A DNA stretch of 35,653 bases from contig JAFLSM010000023.1 in NCBI GenBank assembly GCA_022510955.1, forward strand, positions 1 through 35,653, read 5' to 3'. The notes under the pieces are model-generated. The model saw only the letters and a list, made by a program, of their open reading frames with translations. It was not told the origin of the DNA and searched no databases. Of this stretch, positions 17,169-25,808 are shown piece by piece (positions within the stretch are counted from its first letter, which is position 1; every line of letters starts with the position of its first letter). This stretch comes from Ruminococcus sp. Its GTDB lineage: Bacteria; Bacillota; Clostridia; Oscillospirales; Acutalibacteraceae. The position numbers were made by a program, and so were the translations under genes.

Positions 17169-18092
17169 ATGCCAGAATATCTGCCGGAAGGAAAACTTAT
17201 TACAACTTCGGAAAACATATATTATACACGCTCTGAAAAACTCTTGAATGAAGCAAAACGAAATCAAATCATTCTTGAAGCTCGTGCAAGCATATGCGAC
17301 TCAAACCATAATCTTATCGTTGACCTTGGATCAATGAAGGGTATAATCCCTCGTGAGGAAGGAGCAATCGGCATTAAGGACGGCAGTGTTCGAGACATTG
17401 CTGTAATCTCAAGGGTAAACCGCCCTGTATGCTTTGTTGTAGATGACATAACAACTGATGAAAACGGTCAGCCTCTTGCAATTCTTTCACGAGAAAAAGC
17501 ACAGAAAAAATGCCTTAACAATTTCGTTTCAAAGCTTGTATGCGGAGATGTGGTTGATGCACGGATTACGCACCTGGAAAACTTTGGGGCTTTTGCAGAC
17601 ATAGGCTGCGGAATTGTAGCGCTTATGCCTATAGACACAATCTCGGTTTCACGCATTGAACATCCAAAAGAGCGTTTTACTGACGGAATGGATATAAAGG
17701 CGGTAATCAAAACAATAGAAAACGGCAGAATCAGCCTGAGTCACAAGGAACTGCTTGGAACTTGGGAAGAAAACGCTCAAAGCTTTAATGCCGGTGAAAC
17801 AGTTGCAGGTATCGTACGCAGTGTTGAAAATTACGGTGCATTTGTAGAGCTTGCCCCAAATCTTGCTGGTCTTGCGGAAAGTCGTGATGGGGTACGCACA
17901 GGTCAGCAGGCAAGCGTTTACATAAAAAGCATTATTCCCGATAAAATGAAAATCAAGCTTATAATAATTGATACATTTGACTACCAATACAATCCTCAAA
18001 CGCCTGAATATTTTTGCAACGAAAAACACATTGACAGATTTTTATACTCACCCGAACAGTGTACAAAGCGTGTTGAAACCGTCTTCCGCTAA
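17169..18092 (+). CDS. S1-domain RNA-binding protein
   Basis: A 307-residue protein built from S1 (OB-fold) units, related to ribosomal protein S1 but short. The first, divergent unit is at about 30-105 (VDLGSMKGIIPREE), the second at about 124-190 (VVDARITHLENFGAFADI ... GRISLSHKELL) and the third at about 207-265 (VAGIVRSVENYGAFVELAPNLAGLAE). Short S1 proteins of this kind occur in Firmicutes and bind single-stranded RNA, often linked to translation. The ATG follows an ACGGAGG site, and a TATAAT lies at 17145-17150. The C-terminal 45 residues match nothing I recognise. Confidence 0.88.
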   Translation: MPEYLPEGKLITTSENIYYTRSEKLLNEAKRNQIILEARASICDSNHNLIVDLGSMKGIIPREEGAIGIKDGSVRDIAVISRVNRPVCFVVDDITTDENGQPLAILSREKAQKKCLNNFVSKLVCGDVVDARITHLENFGAFADIGCGIVALMPIDTISVSRIEHPKERFTDGMDIKAVIKTIENGRISLSHKELLGTWEENAQSFNAGETVAGIVRSVENYGAFVELAPNLAGLAESRDGVRTGQQASVYIKSIIPDKMKIKLIIIDTFDYQYNPQTPEYFCNEKHIDRFLYSPEQCTKRVETVFR

Positions 18093-18093
18093 A

Positions 18094-18122
18094 TTGACAG
18101 TTATGTGACAATTTGCTATAAT
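18094..18122 (+). promoter_or_regulatory. rmuC: Consensus promoter of rmuC
   Basis: An exact TTGACA (18094-18099), 17-base spacer and TATAAT (18117-18122) begin two bases after the stop of the S1 gene, so rmuC has its own strong promoter. Confidence 0.85.
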
Positions 18123-18148
18123 GCAATATACATAGGAGTGTGAAAATT

Positions 18149-19405
18149 ATGGAAGTTTCTGTTCAAAGTATTCTGATTCTTACAGTTGGCATTTTAACGC
18201 TTGTTGTTGCAGTTACCGCACTTATTTTGATAATCAAAAGTCTAAGACAAAATACTGCTGATCAAACAAACGATATTCTACTTAAAGAGATTAATGCTCA
18301 GCAAAGCACTCTAAGACAGGAACTCAACAGCCAGACTCAGCTTTCCATAAAAAATATGGGAGATATTCTGGCTGAGAATCAGCGCAATTTTTCACTTAAT
18401 CAAAGCGAAAAATTTGCACAGCTTGAGAACAGATTAAAAACATTTTCTCTTGAAAATGAGCAAAAACTTGAAAATATCAGACATACAATACAAAACCAGC
18501 TTTCGCACATCCAAGATGATAACAATAAGCAGATTGACGAAATGCGTAAAACTGTTGACGAAAAATTGCAAAAAACTCTTGAAGAAAAAATGACTCAGTC
18601 GTTTGCCCTTGTAAACGAACGACTTGAACAGGTATACAAGGGACTTGGTGAGATGCAAACCCTTGCATCAGGTGTAGGTGACCTCAAAAAAGTGCTTTCA
18701 AATGTTAAAACACGAGGCATTCTCGGCGAAATCCAGCTTGGAAGTATTCTTAATGAAATTCTGTCTCCTGCTCAATACGATGAAAATGTTGTCACTAAAA
18801 AAGGTACAAAAAATGTTGTTGAGTTTGCCATCAAGCTACCTGCCGATGATGACAAGTTTATTTATCTTCCTATCGACTCAAAATTTCCGGGCGACACCTA
18901 TTCTGCACTCAGGGACGCCATAGAGGAGGGCAACAAAGAGCGAATTAATCTTACTGCCAAACAGCTTGTTACAACTATAAAAAATGAGGCTAAGGACATT
19001 CGTGACAAATATATTGATCCTCCTCACACAACTGATTTTGCGATTATGTTTCTTCCGTTTGAAGGACTTTACTGCGAAGTCGTAAACCGTGGACTTGTTG
19101 AAGTTTTACAGCGTGACTACAAAGTAAATGTTGCAGGTCCAAGCACAATGGCGGCACTGCTAAACTCACTGCAAATGGGCTTTAAAACCCTTGCTGTACA
19201 AAAACGCAGCACCGAGGTCTGGAAGATTTTGAGTGATGTCAAAAAGGAATTCGACACATTTAATTCCGTGCTTGAAAACACTCAAAACAGACTCAAGCAA
19301 GCAAATGATGAACTCGAAAAACTTGTCGGAGTGCGTACAAGACAAATTCAGAGAAAGCTCAAGGATGTACAGTCAACTGATTCTCTCCCTGAAAATATTG
19401 ATTAA
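18149..19405 (+). CDS. rmuC: DNA recombination protein RmuC homologue
   Basis: RmuC limits DNA inversions at short inverted repeats and has a predicted PD-(D/E)XK nuclease-like domain. The protein (418 residues from ATG 18149) has an N-terminal membrane helix (about 6-29), a long coiled coil (about 45-165) and the RmuC domain (about 170-390) with VKTRGILGEIQLGSIL, FAIKLP, IDSKFPGDTY, FLPFEGLYCEV and GPSTMAALLNSLQMGF. I prefer ATG 18149, ten bases after AGGAG; a GTG at 18140 lies right on the site. Confidence 0.95.
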   Translation: MEVSVQSILILTVGILTLVVAVTALILIIKSLRQNTADQTNDILLKEINAQQSTLRQELNSQTQLSIKNMGDILAENQRNFSLNQSEKFAQLENRLKTFSLENEQKLENIRHTIQNQLSHIQDDNNKQIDEMRKTVDEKLQKTLEEKMTQSFALVNERLEQVYKGLGEMQTLASGVGDLKKVLSNVKTRGILGEIQLGSILNEILSPAQYDENVVTKKGTKNVVEFAIKLPADDDKFIYLPIDSKFPGDTYSALRDAIEEGNKERINLTAKQLVTTIKNEAKDIRDKYIDPPHTTDFAIMFLPFEGLYCEVVNRGLVEVLQRDYKVNVAGPSTMAALLNSLQMGFKTLAVQKRSTEVWKILSDVKKEFDTFNSVLENTQNRLKQANDELEKLVGVRTRQIQRKLKDVQSTDSLPENID

Positions 19406-19539
19406 TTTCTTGCCAACAGCAAAAAAATAATTTTAATTAACAATCTGACTAAACATTTTACGAGCAATGTTACAGCAACAATTATTCCCGCAAAAATAGT
19501 CATTGTAACTAAAATCAAAATTGAAAAATACAAAAGAAA

Positions 19540-19590
19540 ACATCCTTACATAAATGATATAATCATTATATATGTAAGGATGTAATTTTT
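19540..19590. terminator. Long hairpin between rmuC and prfB
   Basis: Arms 19540-19552 and 19571-19583 are exact complements, and an inner 6-bp stem (19553-19558 with 19562-19567) extends it. On the plus strand it is followed by TAATTTTTTT; on the minus strand by TTTTCTTTTGTATTTTT. It probably terminates both convergent genes. Confidence 0.75.
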
Positions 19591-19656
19591 TTAACGAAGT
19601 TTGTTGATAATATTTCTAAATTAGAATATTCTTAGAATAATATTTCTGAAACAGAA

Positions 19657-20775
19657 TTATTTTTGAAGAGTTCCAAGACTTGCACACTTTAGATAAGCGT
19701 TGATAAAGCCATCTAAATCGCCGTCCATTACTGCCTGAATGTTACCTGTTTCAAAGCTTGTTCTATGGTCTTTTACCATTGTGTAAGGCATAAAAACATA
19801 GCTTCTTATCTGTGAGCCCCAAGTGATCTCCTTTTGAACGCCCTTAATATCTTCGATCTTTTCAAGATGCTCACGCTCCTTGATTTCAACAAGCTTTGAG
19901 ATAAGCATCTTCATAGCAACATCACGGTTCTGATACTGGCTTCGCTCAACCTGGCTTGCAACAACAATGCCTGTAGGAATATGAGTAAGACGAACAGCAG
20001 AAGATGTTTTGTTTACCTTCTGACCACCTGCACCGCTTGCACGATAAACATCCATTTTGATGTCATCAGGAGAGATGTTTACCTGAATATTATCATCCAT
20101 TTCGGGCATAACCTCTAATGAAGAAAAACTTGTATGGCGTCTGCCTGCCGAATCAAACGGTGACACACGAACAAGTCGGTGAACTCCTGCCTCTCCCTTG
20201 AGATAACCATAGGCATTTTCACCCTCAATCAGCAAAACAGCACTCTTAAGTCCTGCTTCATCGCCGTCAAGATAATCAACTTCCTTTACCTTAAAGCCGT
20301 GAGCCTCTGCCCAACGGGAATACATTCTGTACAGCATTTCAGCCCAATCCTGGGCTTCTGTTCCGCCGGAACCTGCGTGAAATGTAAGGATTGCATTGTT
20401 TTTGTCATACTCACCGGTGAGGAGTGTCTGCAATCTCTGTTTTTCAAGACTGTTCTTTACCTCTTCAACTTCGCTTAGAGCCTCGTCAAGAAGAGTAAGG
20501 TCCTCTTCCTCATTTGCAAGCTCAATCAACGCTGCTGTATCCTCATACTTTGAAACAAGATTTTCATAAGCCTCAACCTTACCTTTTAAAGCACCCGTAC
20601 GCTGTAAGATTTTTTGAGAATTCTCTACATCATCCCAAAAACCCGGTTCTGTGGCTTTTAACTCAAGCTGTTCAATCTCAGAAAGCATTCCTTTCATTCC
20701 GAGCGCATCAGACAAATCGTCAATCTCAGGCTTTAGTGCTTGCAAATCAAGCAATAATTCTTCAAACTGTACCAT
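19657..20775 (-). CDS. prfB: Peptide chain release factor 2
   Basis: Recognises UGA and UAA stop codons and triggers peptide release. At 372 residues it is full length, with the SPF codon-recognition tripeptide at 205-207 and the catalytic GGQ at 250-252 (GAGGQKVNKTSSAVRLTHIP). The reading frame is uninterrupted through codons 20-30, where many bacteria have an in-frame UGA and +1 programmed frameshift, so that autoregulation is absent here. The ATG follows AAAGG and a near-consensus promoter. Confidence 0.97.
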   Translation of the reverse strand: MVQFEELLLDLQALKPEIDDLSDALGMKGMLSEIEQLELKATEPGFWDDVENSQKILQRTGALKGKVEAYENLVSKYEDTAALIELANEEEDLTLLDEALSEVEEVKNSLEKQRLQTLLTGEYDKNNAILTFHAGSGGTEAQDWAEMLYRMYSRWAEAHGFKVKEVDYLDGDEAGLKSAVLLIEGENAYGYLKGEAGVHRLVRVSPFDSAGRRHTSFSSLEVMPEMDDNIQVNISPDDIKMDVYRASGAGGQKVNKTSSAVRLTHIPTGIVVASQVERSQYQNRDVAMKMLISKLVEIKEREHLEKIEDIKGVQKEITWGSQIRSYVFMPYTMVKDHRTSFETGNIQAVMDGDLDGFINAYLKCASLGTLQK

Positions 20776-20817
20776 TATATATTACCTTTCTATTTTAATA
20801 TAATATACTCCAATAAT

Positions 20818-20846
20818 ATTATAACAAAGTTTTTAAAGGTTGTAAA
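20818..20846 (-). promoter_or_regulatory. prfB: Promoter of prfB
   Basis: On the minus strand -35 TTTACA (20841-20846) and -10 TATAAT (20818-20823) are 17 bases apart, about 45 bases upstream of the start. Confidence 0.7.
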
Positions 20847-20870
20847 CCAAAAAACATATAAATATTATGG

Positions 20871-20899
20871 TTGCATTTACCAAAAAAATTTGTTATAAT
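20871..20899 (+). promoter_or_regulatory. Promoter of the RING-protein/galU operon
   Basis: TTGCAT (20871-20876) and TATAAT (20894-20899) are 17 bases apart, divergent from the prfB promoter. Confidence 0.7.
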
Positions 20900-20986
20900 T
20901 TATAAAGATATTAAATAGTATTATTGTGGTTTATGTATTAATTTTACGATATATGTTGAACTTCTAATGTGAATCTGGAGGAATTT

Positions 20987-21988
20987 ATGGATTTCACCAA
21001 ATACAACTGCCCTGTCTGTAACGAACAGTTTCAGAAAGACGAGGACATTGTTGTTTGTCCCGAATGCGGCACGCCTCATCACAGAGTATGCTATGAAAGC
21101 TTAAATCAATGCTTTTATCAGGACAAGCACAAAGAGGGCTTTTTATTTGAAGAAGCTTATAATGACGCCGTCGAGAACGATGATAACGACAACACAACAG
21201 TGACTTGTCCTCGCTGCAATGAGGTTAATCCAAAGGAAATATTCTATTGTCAGAATTGCGGACTTCCTCTTGGAAATCAAAATGAAAACAATAAATATAC
21301 TAACAATAGTCAACAAAATGGTCAATATGGTCAGCAAAACGGTATGCCTCCGTTTGGTGTAGGCTTTAACTTTGACCCAATGGCCGGAATTGACAGCAAT
21401 GAACCTATTGCAGAAAATGTGACAGCAGGTGAAATGTCAAAATTTGTCGGCAAAAACACACCGTACTTTTTAATGGTTTTTAAAAGACTTAAAAACCTGA
21501 ATATATCAAGATTCAATTTTTCTGCTTTTCTGTTTTCAGGAGCGTATTTCTTTTACAGAAAAATGATTGGACTTGGTTTTTTGTTCTCGGCATTGATAAT
21601 CGGTCTTTATGTAGCATCCTATTATGTGTGTTTAACCCCTGCATATCAAGAAATTTATCAGATAATTGCACAGAATAGTCAGCCATCTTTTTTATCTTTG
21701 CTTTCCATTAATACATCCGTGCTTAGCACAGAACAAATTATACTTTATAATCTTCCAAACATATTCAGCATATTTATATTCGCTTTAAGAATTGTAAGCG
21801 GTGCAATCGCAAACCGCTTTTACTATAAGCATTGCGGTAAAATAATTAGAGGGATTAAAGCAGAAGAAAGCACAGAGCCTGTTAACGAAAGACTTGAACT
21901 CAAAGGCGGTGTAAATATTGCATCTGCTATCTGCATCGGTGTGTTACATCTTGCAATAATCTATATCCCTTATTTCATAAGTATGTGA
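20987..21988 (+). CDS. RING-like/zinc-ribbon membrane protein
   Basis: A 333-residue protein starting at MDFTKYNCPVC (ATG 20987, GGAGG five bases upstream; a GTG six codons earlier is upstream of that site). The N-terminus has a RING-like cluster (C8, C11, C24, C27, H31/H32, C35; CPECGTPHHRVCY), then a zinc ribbon (C74, C77, C88, C91), an Asn/Gln-rich linker (about 97-120) and three to four membrane helices (about 179-215, 255-275 and 311-331). The segment FNFSAFLFSGAYFFYRKM resembles the DUF2628 membrane family. Its function is unknown; bacterial RING-like folds here need not be ubiquitin ligases. It lies 29 bases before galU, in one operon. Confidence 0.85.
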   Translation: MDFTKYNCPVCNEQFQKDEDIVVCPECGTPHHRVCYESLNQCFYQDKHKEGFLFEEAYNDAVENDDNDNTTVTCPRCNEVNPKEIFYCQNCGLPLGNQNENNKYTNNSQQNGQYGQQNGMPPFGVGFNFDPMAGIDSNEPIAENVTAGEMSKFVGKNTPYFLMVFKRLKNLNISRFNFSAFLFSGAYFFYRKMIGLGFLFSALIIGLYVASYYVCLTPAYQEIYQIIAQNSQPSFLSLLSINTSVLSTEQIILYNLPNIFSIFIFALRIVSGAIANRFYYKHCGKIIRGIKAEESTEPVNERLELKGGVNIASAICIGVLHLAIIYIPYFISM

Positions 21989-22017
21989 ATTTATAATCAT
22001 CCATAAGGAGAAACCTA

Positions 22018-22890
22018 ATGAAAATTACAAAAGCGATTATCCCTGCGGCTGGTTTCGGTACTAGAGTTCTGCCGGCTACAAAGACAATGCCAAAGGAAAT
22101 GTTCCCTATTGTTGACAAGCCTGCAATTCAGTATATTGTTGAAGAAGCTGTTTCAGCAGGTATTACAGATATTTTAATTATTACAAACAGAGGCAAAGGC
22201 ATTATTGAAGATCATTTTGATAAATCACCCGAGCTTGAAGAAATTTTAGAAAAAGGCGGAAAAACTGAGTTTTTAGAGCAAGTAAGAGCAATTTCTGACC
22301 TTGCAAACATCACTTTTATTCGTCAAAAAGAGATGAAAGGTCTTGGCCACGCTGTCTTAAAAGCTAAGTCTTTTGTTGGCAATGAGCCATTTGCCGTACT
22401 TTACGGTGACGGTGTTATCATTAGCGAAACTCCCGCAATCAAACAGCTGATTGACTGTTACGGAGAATACGGTGAGGGTGTTGTAGGCGTAAAAAAGGTA
22501 CCTGCCGAAGATATTCACAAATACGGTTCACTTAAGGTTGAAAACTTGCATGACAATATATTCAAGTGTACAGATATGAAAGAAAAGCCACAAACTCCCG
22601 AAGAGGTGCTTTCACTTTATTCAATTCTTGACAGATGCGTTTTACCTGCAGAAATTTTTGAAATTCTTGAAAGAACTGCTCCGGGTGCAGGCGGTGAAAT
22701 TCAGCTGACAGATGCAATGCGTGAAATTGCAATTACAAAAGGTATGACAGCAGTTGAATTTGAAGGCAAAAGATATGATATAGGCAACAAGTTCGGCATT
22801 TTGCAGGCACAGATTGAAGTTGGTTTAAATCATCCAGAAACTTCTGAACAGTTGAAAGATTACATCAAAGAACTTGCAAAAAATATTTAA
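22018..22890 (+). CDS. galU: UTP-glucose-1-phosphate uridylyltransferase GalU
   Basis: Makes UDP-glucose for cell-wall polysaccharide, glycolipid and galactose metabolism. The 290-residue nucleotidyltransferase has the N-terminal IPAAGFGTRVLPATKTMPKE (nucleotide and metal binding), FAVLYGDGVI, a lysine-containing KYGSLKVE segment and GAGGEIQLTDAM, all diagnostic for GalU. Its ATG follows AAGGAG. It is followed by a hairpin terminator, so it closes the operon begun by the RING-like protein. Confidence 0.96.
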   Translation: MKITKAIIPAAGFGTRVLPATKTMPKEMFPIVDKPAIQYIVEEAVSAGITDILIITNRGKGIIEDHFDKSPELEEILEKGGKTEFLEQVRAISDLANITFIRQKEMKGLGHAVLKAKSFVGNEPFAVLYGDGVIISETPAIKQLIDCYGEYGEGVVGVKKVPAEDIHKYGSLKVENLHDNIFKCTDMKEKPQTPEEVLSLYSILDRCVLPAEIFEILERTAPGAGGEIQLTDAMREIAITKGMTAVEFEGKRYDIGNKFGILQAQIEVGLNHPETSEQLKDYIKELAKNI

Positions 22891-22906
22891 TTCTGTTGTA
22901 TAACTC

Positions 22907-22934
22907 TTGACATACTCAAATTTTGTAATATAAT
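22907..22934 (+). promoter_or_regulatory. Consensus promoter without a downstream gene
   Basis: Exact TTGACA (22907-22912) and TATAAT (22929-22934) are 16 bases apart. The next feature on this strand is the terminator at 22960-23000, and the next gene is on the other strand, so any transcript would be about 60 nucleotides. Confidence 0.6.
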
Positions 22935-22959
22935 AGTTATTAAATTTAATACAAGAGCA

Positions 22960-23000
22960 AAGAGGCTTTCGTTATTCCATAGCGAAAGCCTCTTATTTTT
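22960..23000 (+). terminator. Terminator after galU
   Basis: A 12-bp GC-containing stem (22960-22971 with 22983-22994) is followed by ATTTTTTA on the plus strand. The run after the stem on the minus strand is weak, so its effect on the PHP gene is uncertain. Confidence 0.85.
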
Positions 23001-23058
23001 TACTTTATAGGAAACTGCATAAAACTTCAGGATAATGAAACTGCATAGTAAACAAAAC

Positions 23059-23880
23059 TTAAAAAATATCTATAAGGATTGGCTTATGTTTTTCAAATAT
23101 TGTATATGAATTAAAGCCACATTCCTTTGCAAGCTCTATTCCCTTTTCTATCCCCTTACCGACAAATTCACAGTCATGAGAATCTGTTCCAAGGGTAATG
23201 TATTTGCCGCCAAGTTCTTTAAATCTTCTGATTTGCTCTTTGTCAGGCAGAGAAACACCTAACTCTTTATAAAATCCTGATACATTGATTTCCAACGCTT
23301 TATTATTCTTAATAAGAATTTTATATATTTCATCAATCTTATTCTGATATGGCGCAAGACTCGGAACACTTCCCGTTGCAGTCATAATGTAACGCAATGG
23401 ATATGTAAGATGTGCAAGGCTGTCAAAATGAGGAAATGATGCTGTTTCAATCAACTCATCAAAGTACATATTCAGAACCTTGTCTATATCAAGCTTTGAA
23501 AAATCAAGGTAATAAAAATCGTCCATTCCCCTTAAATTATGAACTGATGCAAGTATAAAGTCAAAGTCGCCGTATGCAAGAGCGTGTTCTGTACACGAAA
23601 AATCGTGCATCGGCTCTCCAAGCTCTATTCCGCAAAGCACTTTTAACTGTGACTGATATTTTTGCCTTGCAGTAAGAGTATCTTTTATTGACTGCGGAAT
23701 TTGTTTGTCAAATGAACCAAACTCGCAATTTTCTCCATATTTTATAAACGGAGCCTCACAGTGATCCGTGACTGCAACAGCATAAAGATTGCGTTCAATC
23801 GCTTTTTGGCAAATTTCGTCAACTGTGCTTTTTGCGTCAAAAGAATTATTTGAATGAATATGTAAATCACAGATTTTCAT
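23059..23880 (-). CDS. PHP-family phosphatase, histidinol-phosphatase (HisK)-like
   Basis: A 273-residue metal-dependent PHP phosphoesterase. I start it at MKICDLHIHSNN (ATG 23880) because GGGGGAG lies just upstream and the DLHIHS metal motif is expected at the N-terminus; the frame extends 13 codons further. Other metal-ligand segments are AVTDHCE, GIELGEP, ILASVHNL, PHFDSLAHLTYP, ALEINVSG and LGTDSHDCEFVGKG. The closest family is histidinol-phosphatase HisK/HisJ, which dephosphorylates histidinol phosphate, but no other his gene is nearby, so the substrate is not certain. Confidence 0.85.
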   Translation of the reverse strand: MKICDLHIHSNNSFDAKSTVDEICQKAIERNLYAVAVTDHCEAPFIKYGENCEFGSFDKQIPQSIKDTLTARQKYQSQLKVLCGIELGEPMHDFSCTEHALAYGDFDFILASVHNLRGMDDFYYLDFSKLDIDKVLNMYFDELIETASFPHFDSLAHLTYPLRYIMTATGSVPSLAPYQNKIDEIYKILIKNNKALEINVSGFYKELGVSLPDKEQIRRFKELGGKYITLGTDSHDCEFVGKGIEKGIELAKECGFNSYTIFEKHKPILIDIF

Positions 23881-23900
23881 AGCTGTCTCCCCCTGAAAGA

Positions 23901-23929
23901 ATGATAGCATAATATGCACTTTTATGCAA
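23901..23929 (-). promoter_or_regulatory. Promoter of the PHP phosphatase gene
   Basis: On the minus strand -35 TTGCAT (23924-23929) and -10 TATCAT (23901-23906) are 17 bases apart. Confidence 0.6.
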
Positions 23930-23937
23930 TATAAGGC

Positions 23938-23966
23938 TTTACTTTAGGTTAAAATAATCGTATAAT
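23938..23966 (+). promoter_or_regulatory. Promoter of the UPF0237/UPF0210 genes
   Basis: TTTACT (23938-23943) and TATAAT (23961-23966) are 17 bases apart and face away from the PHP promoter. Confidence 0.5.
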
Positions 23967-24046
23967 ATATTAGTTAATAAATAAATTTTTACAGTCACAT
24001 TTATACAGATTTTCAAATTTTGTGTATGTGTGCAGGAGGTATTTTC

Positions 24047-24316
24047 ATGAGAGCAATAATTACAGTAATCGGTAAAGATACGGTTGGTATTTTAGCAAAG
24101 GTTTCCGACGCCTGCGCCAACGCTGATGTAAACATTCTTGAAGTAACTCAGAGCGTTCTACAGGATATGTTTGCAATGGTTATGCTTGTTGAAATAGGCA
24201 AGGCAAATATCGGCTTTGACCAGCTCAAGAAAAATCTTGACGCTGTAGGTGAAGCTACAGGCACCAAAATTCATGTTATGCACGAGGACATCTTCAATAG
24301 TATGCACAAGATATAA
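24047..24316 (+). CDS. ACT-domain protein, UPF0237 family
   Basis: An 89-residue stand-alone ACT domain (MRAIITVIGKDTVGILAKVS), the small-molecule-binding fold common in amino-acid regulation and related to the N-terminal half of GcvR. ATG 24047 follows GGAGG; the frame extends nine codons upstream without a better site. Its partner gene downstream (UPF0210) is a conserved neighbour in many Firmicutes. The ligand is unknown. Confidence 0.92.
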   Translation: MRAIITVIGKDTVGILAKVSDACANADVNILEVTQSVLQDMFAMVMLVEIGKANIGFDQLKKNLDAVGEATGTKIHVMHEDIFNSMHKI

Positions 24317-24384
24317 TACTAATCTTCTATTGGCGGTTAGTAAAAATAAAATTTTCTAATGCGAATTGAAAGGATTTACATAAT

Positions 24385-25746
24385 ATGTTAGAAACCAAAG
24401 ATATACTTGAAACCATAAATATGATTGACAATGAAAACCTTGATGTAAGAACTATTACTATGGGTATTTCATTGCTGGACTGCATTGATGAGGATATCAA
24501 TAAGGCTTGTACAAAGGTTTATGACAAGATTTGCAGAAGTGCAAAGGACCTTGTTAAAACAGGTGAAGACATTGAGCGTGAGTACGGTATTCCGATTATT
24601 AACAAGAGAATTTCGGTTACTCCAATCGGTATGATTGCTGCTCCATGCCAAAGCAAAAATGTAGTAAAATTTGCTCATACTCTTGATAAAGCCGCAAAGG
24701 AGCTTGGCGTAAACTTTATCGGAGGCTATTCCGCACTTGTTCAAAAGGGATTTGCAAGCGGCGACTACGCACTTATTGAAAGTATTCCGCAGGCTCTTTC
24801 CGAAACCGATTTTGTGTGTTCCTCGGTAAATATTGGCTCAACAAAAGCAGGCATCAATATGGATGCTGTTAAAATGATGGGTAAAATAGTAAAGAAAACT
24901 GCCGAGATTACTGCTGACCGTGACTGCATAGGAGCTGCAAAGCTTGTTGTATTCTGTAACGCTCCCGAGGATAATCCATTTATGGCAGGTGCATTCCACG
25001 GCGTTGGTGAATCAGACACTGTAATTAATGTTGGTGTTTCAGGTCCTGGTGTTGTCAGAGCCGCACTTGCAAAAAACGGCAGTGGTAAAAATATTACTGA
25101 AATTGCAGATATGATAAAGAAAACTGCATTCAAAATCACCCGTATGGGTCAGCTTGTTGCCAAGGAAGCAAGCGAAAGACTTTGCGTACCGTTTGGCATT
25201 GTTGACCTATCACTTGCACCAACTCCTGCTGTTGGTGACAGCGTTGCATATATTCTTGAGGAAATGGGACTTGAGGCTTGCGGATGTCACGGTACAACTG
25301 CTGCCCTTGCACTTTTGAATGACGCTGTTAAAAAAGGCGGAGTTATGGCATCTTCACATGTTGGCGGCTTAAGTGGTGCATTTATTCCTGTTTCAGAAGA
25401 TGCAGGTATGATCAGCGCTGCCGAAAGAGGCTATCTTGACATCACAAAGCTTGAGTCTATGACGGCTGTTTGCTCTGTAGGTCTTGATATGATTGTTGTT
25501 CCCGGTGATATTACACCTGAGGTTATTTCGGCTATCATTGCCGATGAAGCTGCTATCGGCATGGTCAATACAAAAACAACCGCAGTAAGGCTTATTCCTG
25601 CTATCGGCAAAAATGCAGGAGATGTTCTTGATTTTGGCGGTTTACTTGGAAGAGGTCCTGTTATGCCTGTAAGAGCAGGTTCTCCTGAGGAATTTATTCA
25701 CCGTGGCGGCAGAATTCCTGCTCCGCTCCAGGCGCTTAAAAACTAA
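24385..25746 (+). CDS. UPF0210 (DUF711) family protein
   Basis: A 453-residue cytoplasmic protein of the UPF0210/DUF711 family, whose fold resembles glycyl-radical enzymes of the pyruvate formate-lyase type but whose reaction is not established. Typical segments are [73 protein letters not shown] and [13 protein letters not shown]. It is full length and lies 68 bases after its ACT-domain partner. It is only 62 bases before the ATPase operon, with no clear terminator between. Confidence 0.93.
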   Translation: MLETKDILETINMIDNENLDVRTITMGISLLDCIDEDINKACTKVYDKICRSAKDLVKTGEDIEREYGIPIINKRISVTPIGMIAAPCQSKNVVKFAHTLDKAAKELGVNFIGGYSALVQKGFASGDYALIESIPQALSETDFVCSSVNIGSTKAGINMDAVKMMGKIVKKTAEITADRDCIGAAKLVVFCNAPEDNPFMAGAFHGVGESDTVINVGVSGPGVVRAALAKNGSGKNITEIADMIKKTAFKITRMGQLVAKEASERLCVPFGIVDLSLAPTPAVGDSVAYILEEMGLEACGCHGTTAALALLNDAVKKGGVMASSHVGGLSGAFIPVSEDAGMISAAERGYLDITKLESMTAVCSVGLDMIVVPGDITPEVISAIIADEAAIGMVNTKTTAVRLIPAIGKNAGDVLDFGGLLGRGPVMPVRAGSPEEFIHRGGRIPAPLQALKN

Positions 25747-25808
25747 AAAGATGTGTGCTACTCCAAAGGCACCCACCTTCCTAACAAAATAATATCGGAG
25801 GTGTTATT

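Noticed and set aside
19606..19647. Repeated ATAATATTTCT segments downstream of prfB
   Set aside because: Very AT-rich, two short copies, no clear hairpin with T-run; probably low-complexity sequence.
23011..23047. An 11-base direct repeat, GAAACTGCATA, at 23011-23021 and 23037-23047
   Set aside because: Only two copies, 15 bases apart in AT-rich DNA after the PHP gene, with no array, palindrome or link to a gene; not enough for an operator or CRISPR call.
24317..24384. Possible terminator between the UPF0237 and UPF0210 genes (TACTAA...TTAGTA)
   Set aside because: Only six AT-rich pairs around a 14-base loop and a run of A rather than T; too weak to call.
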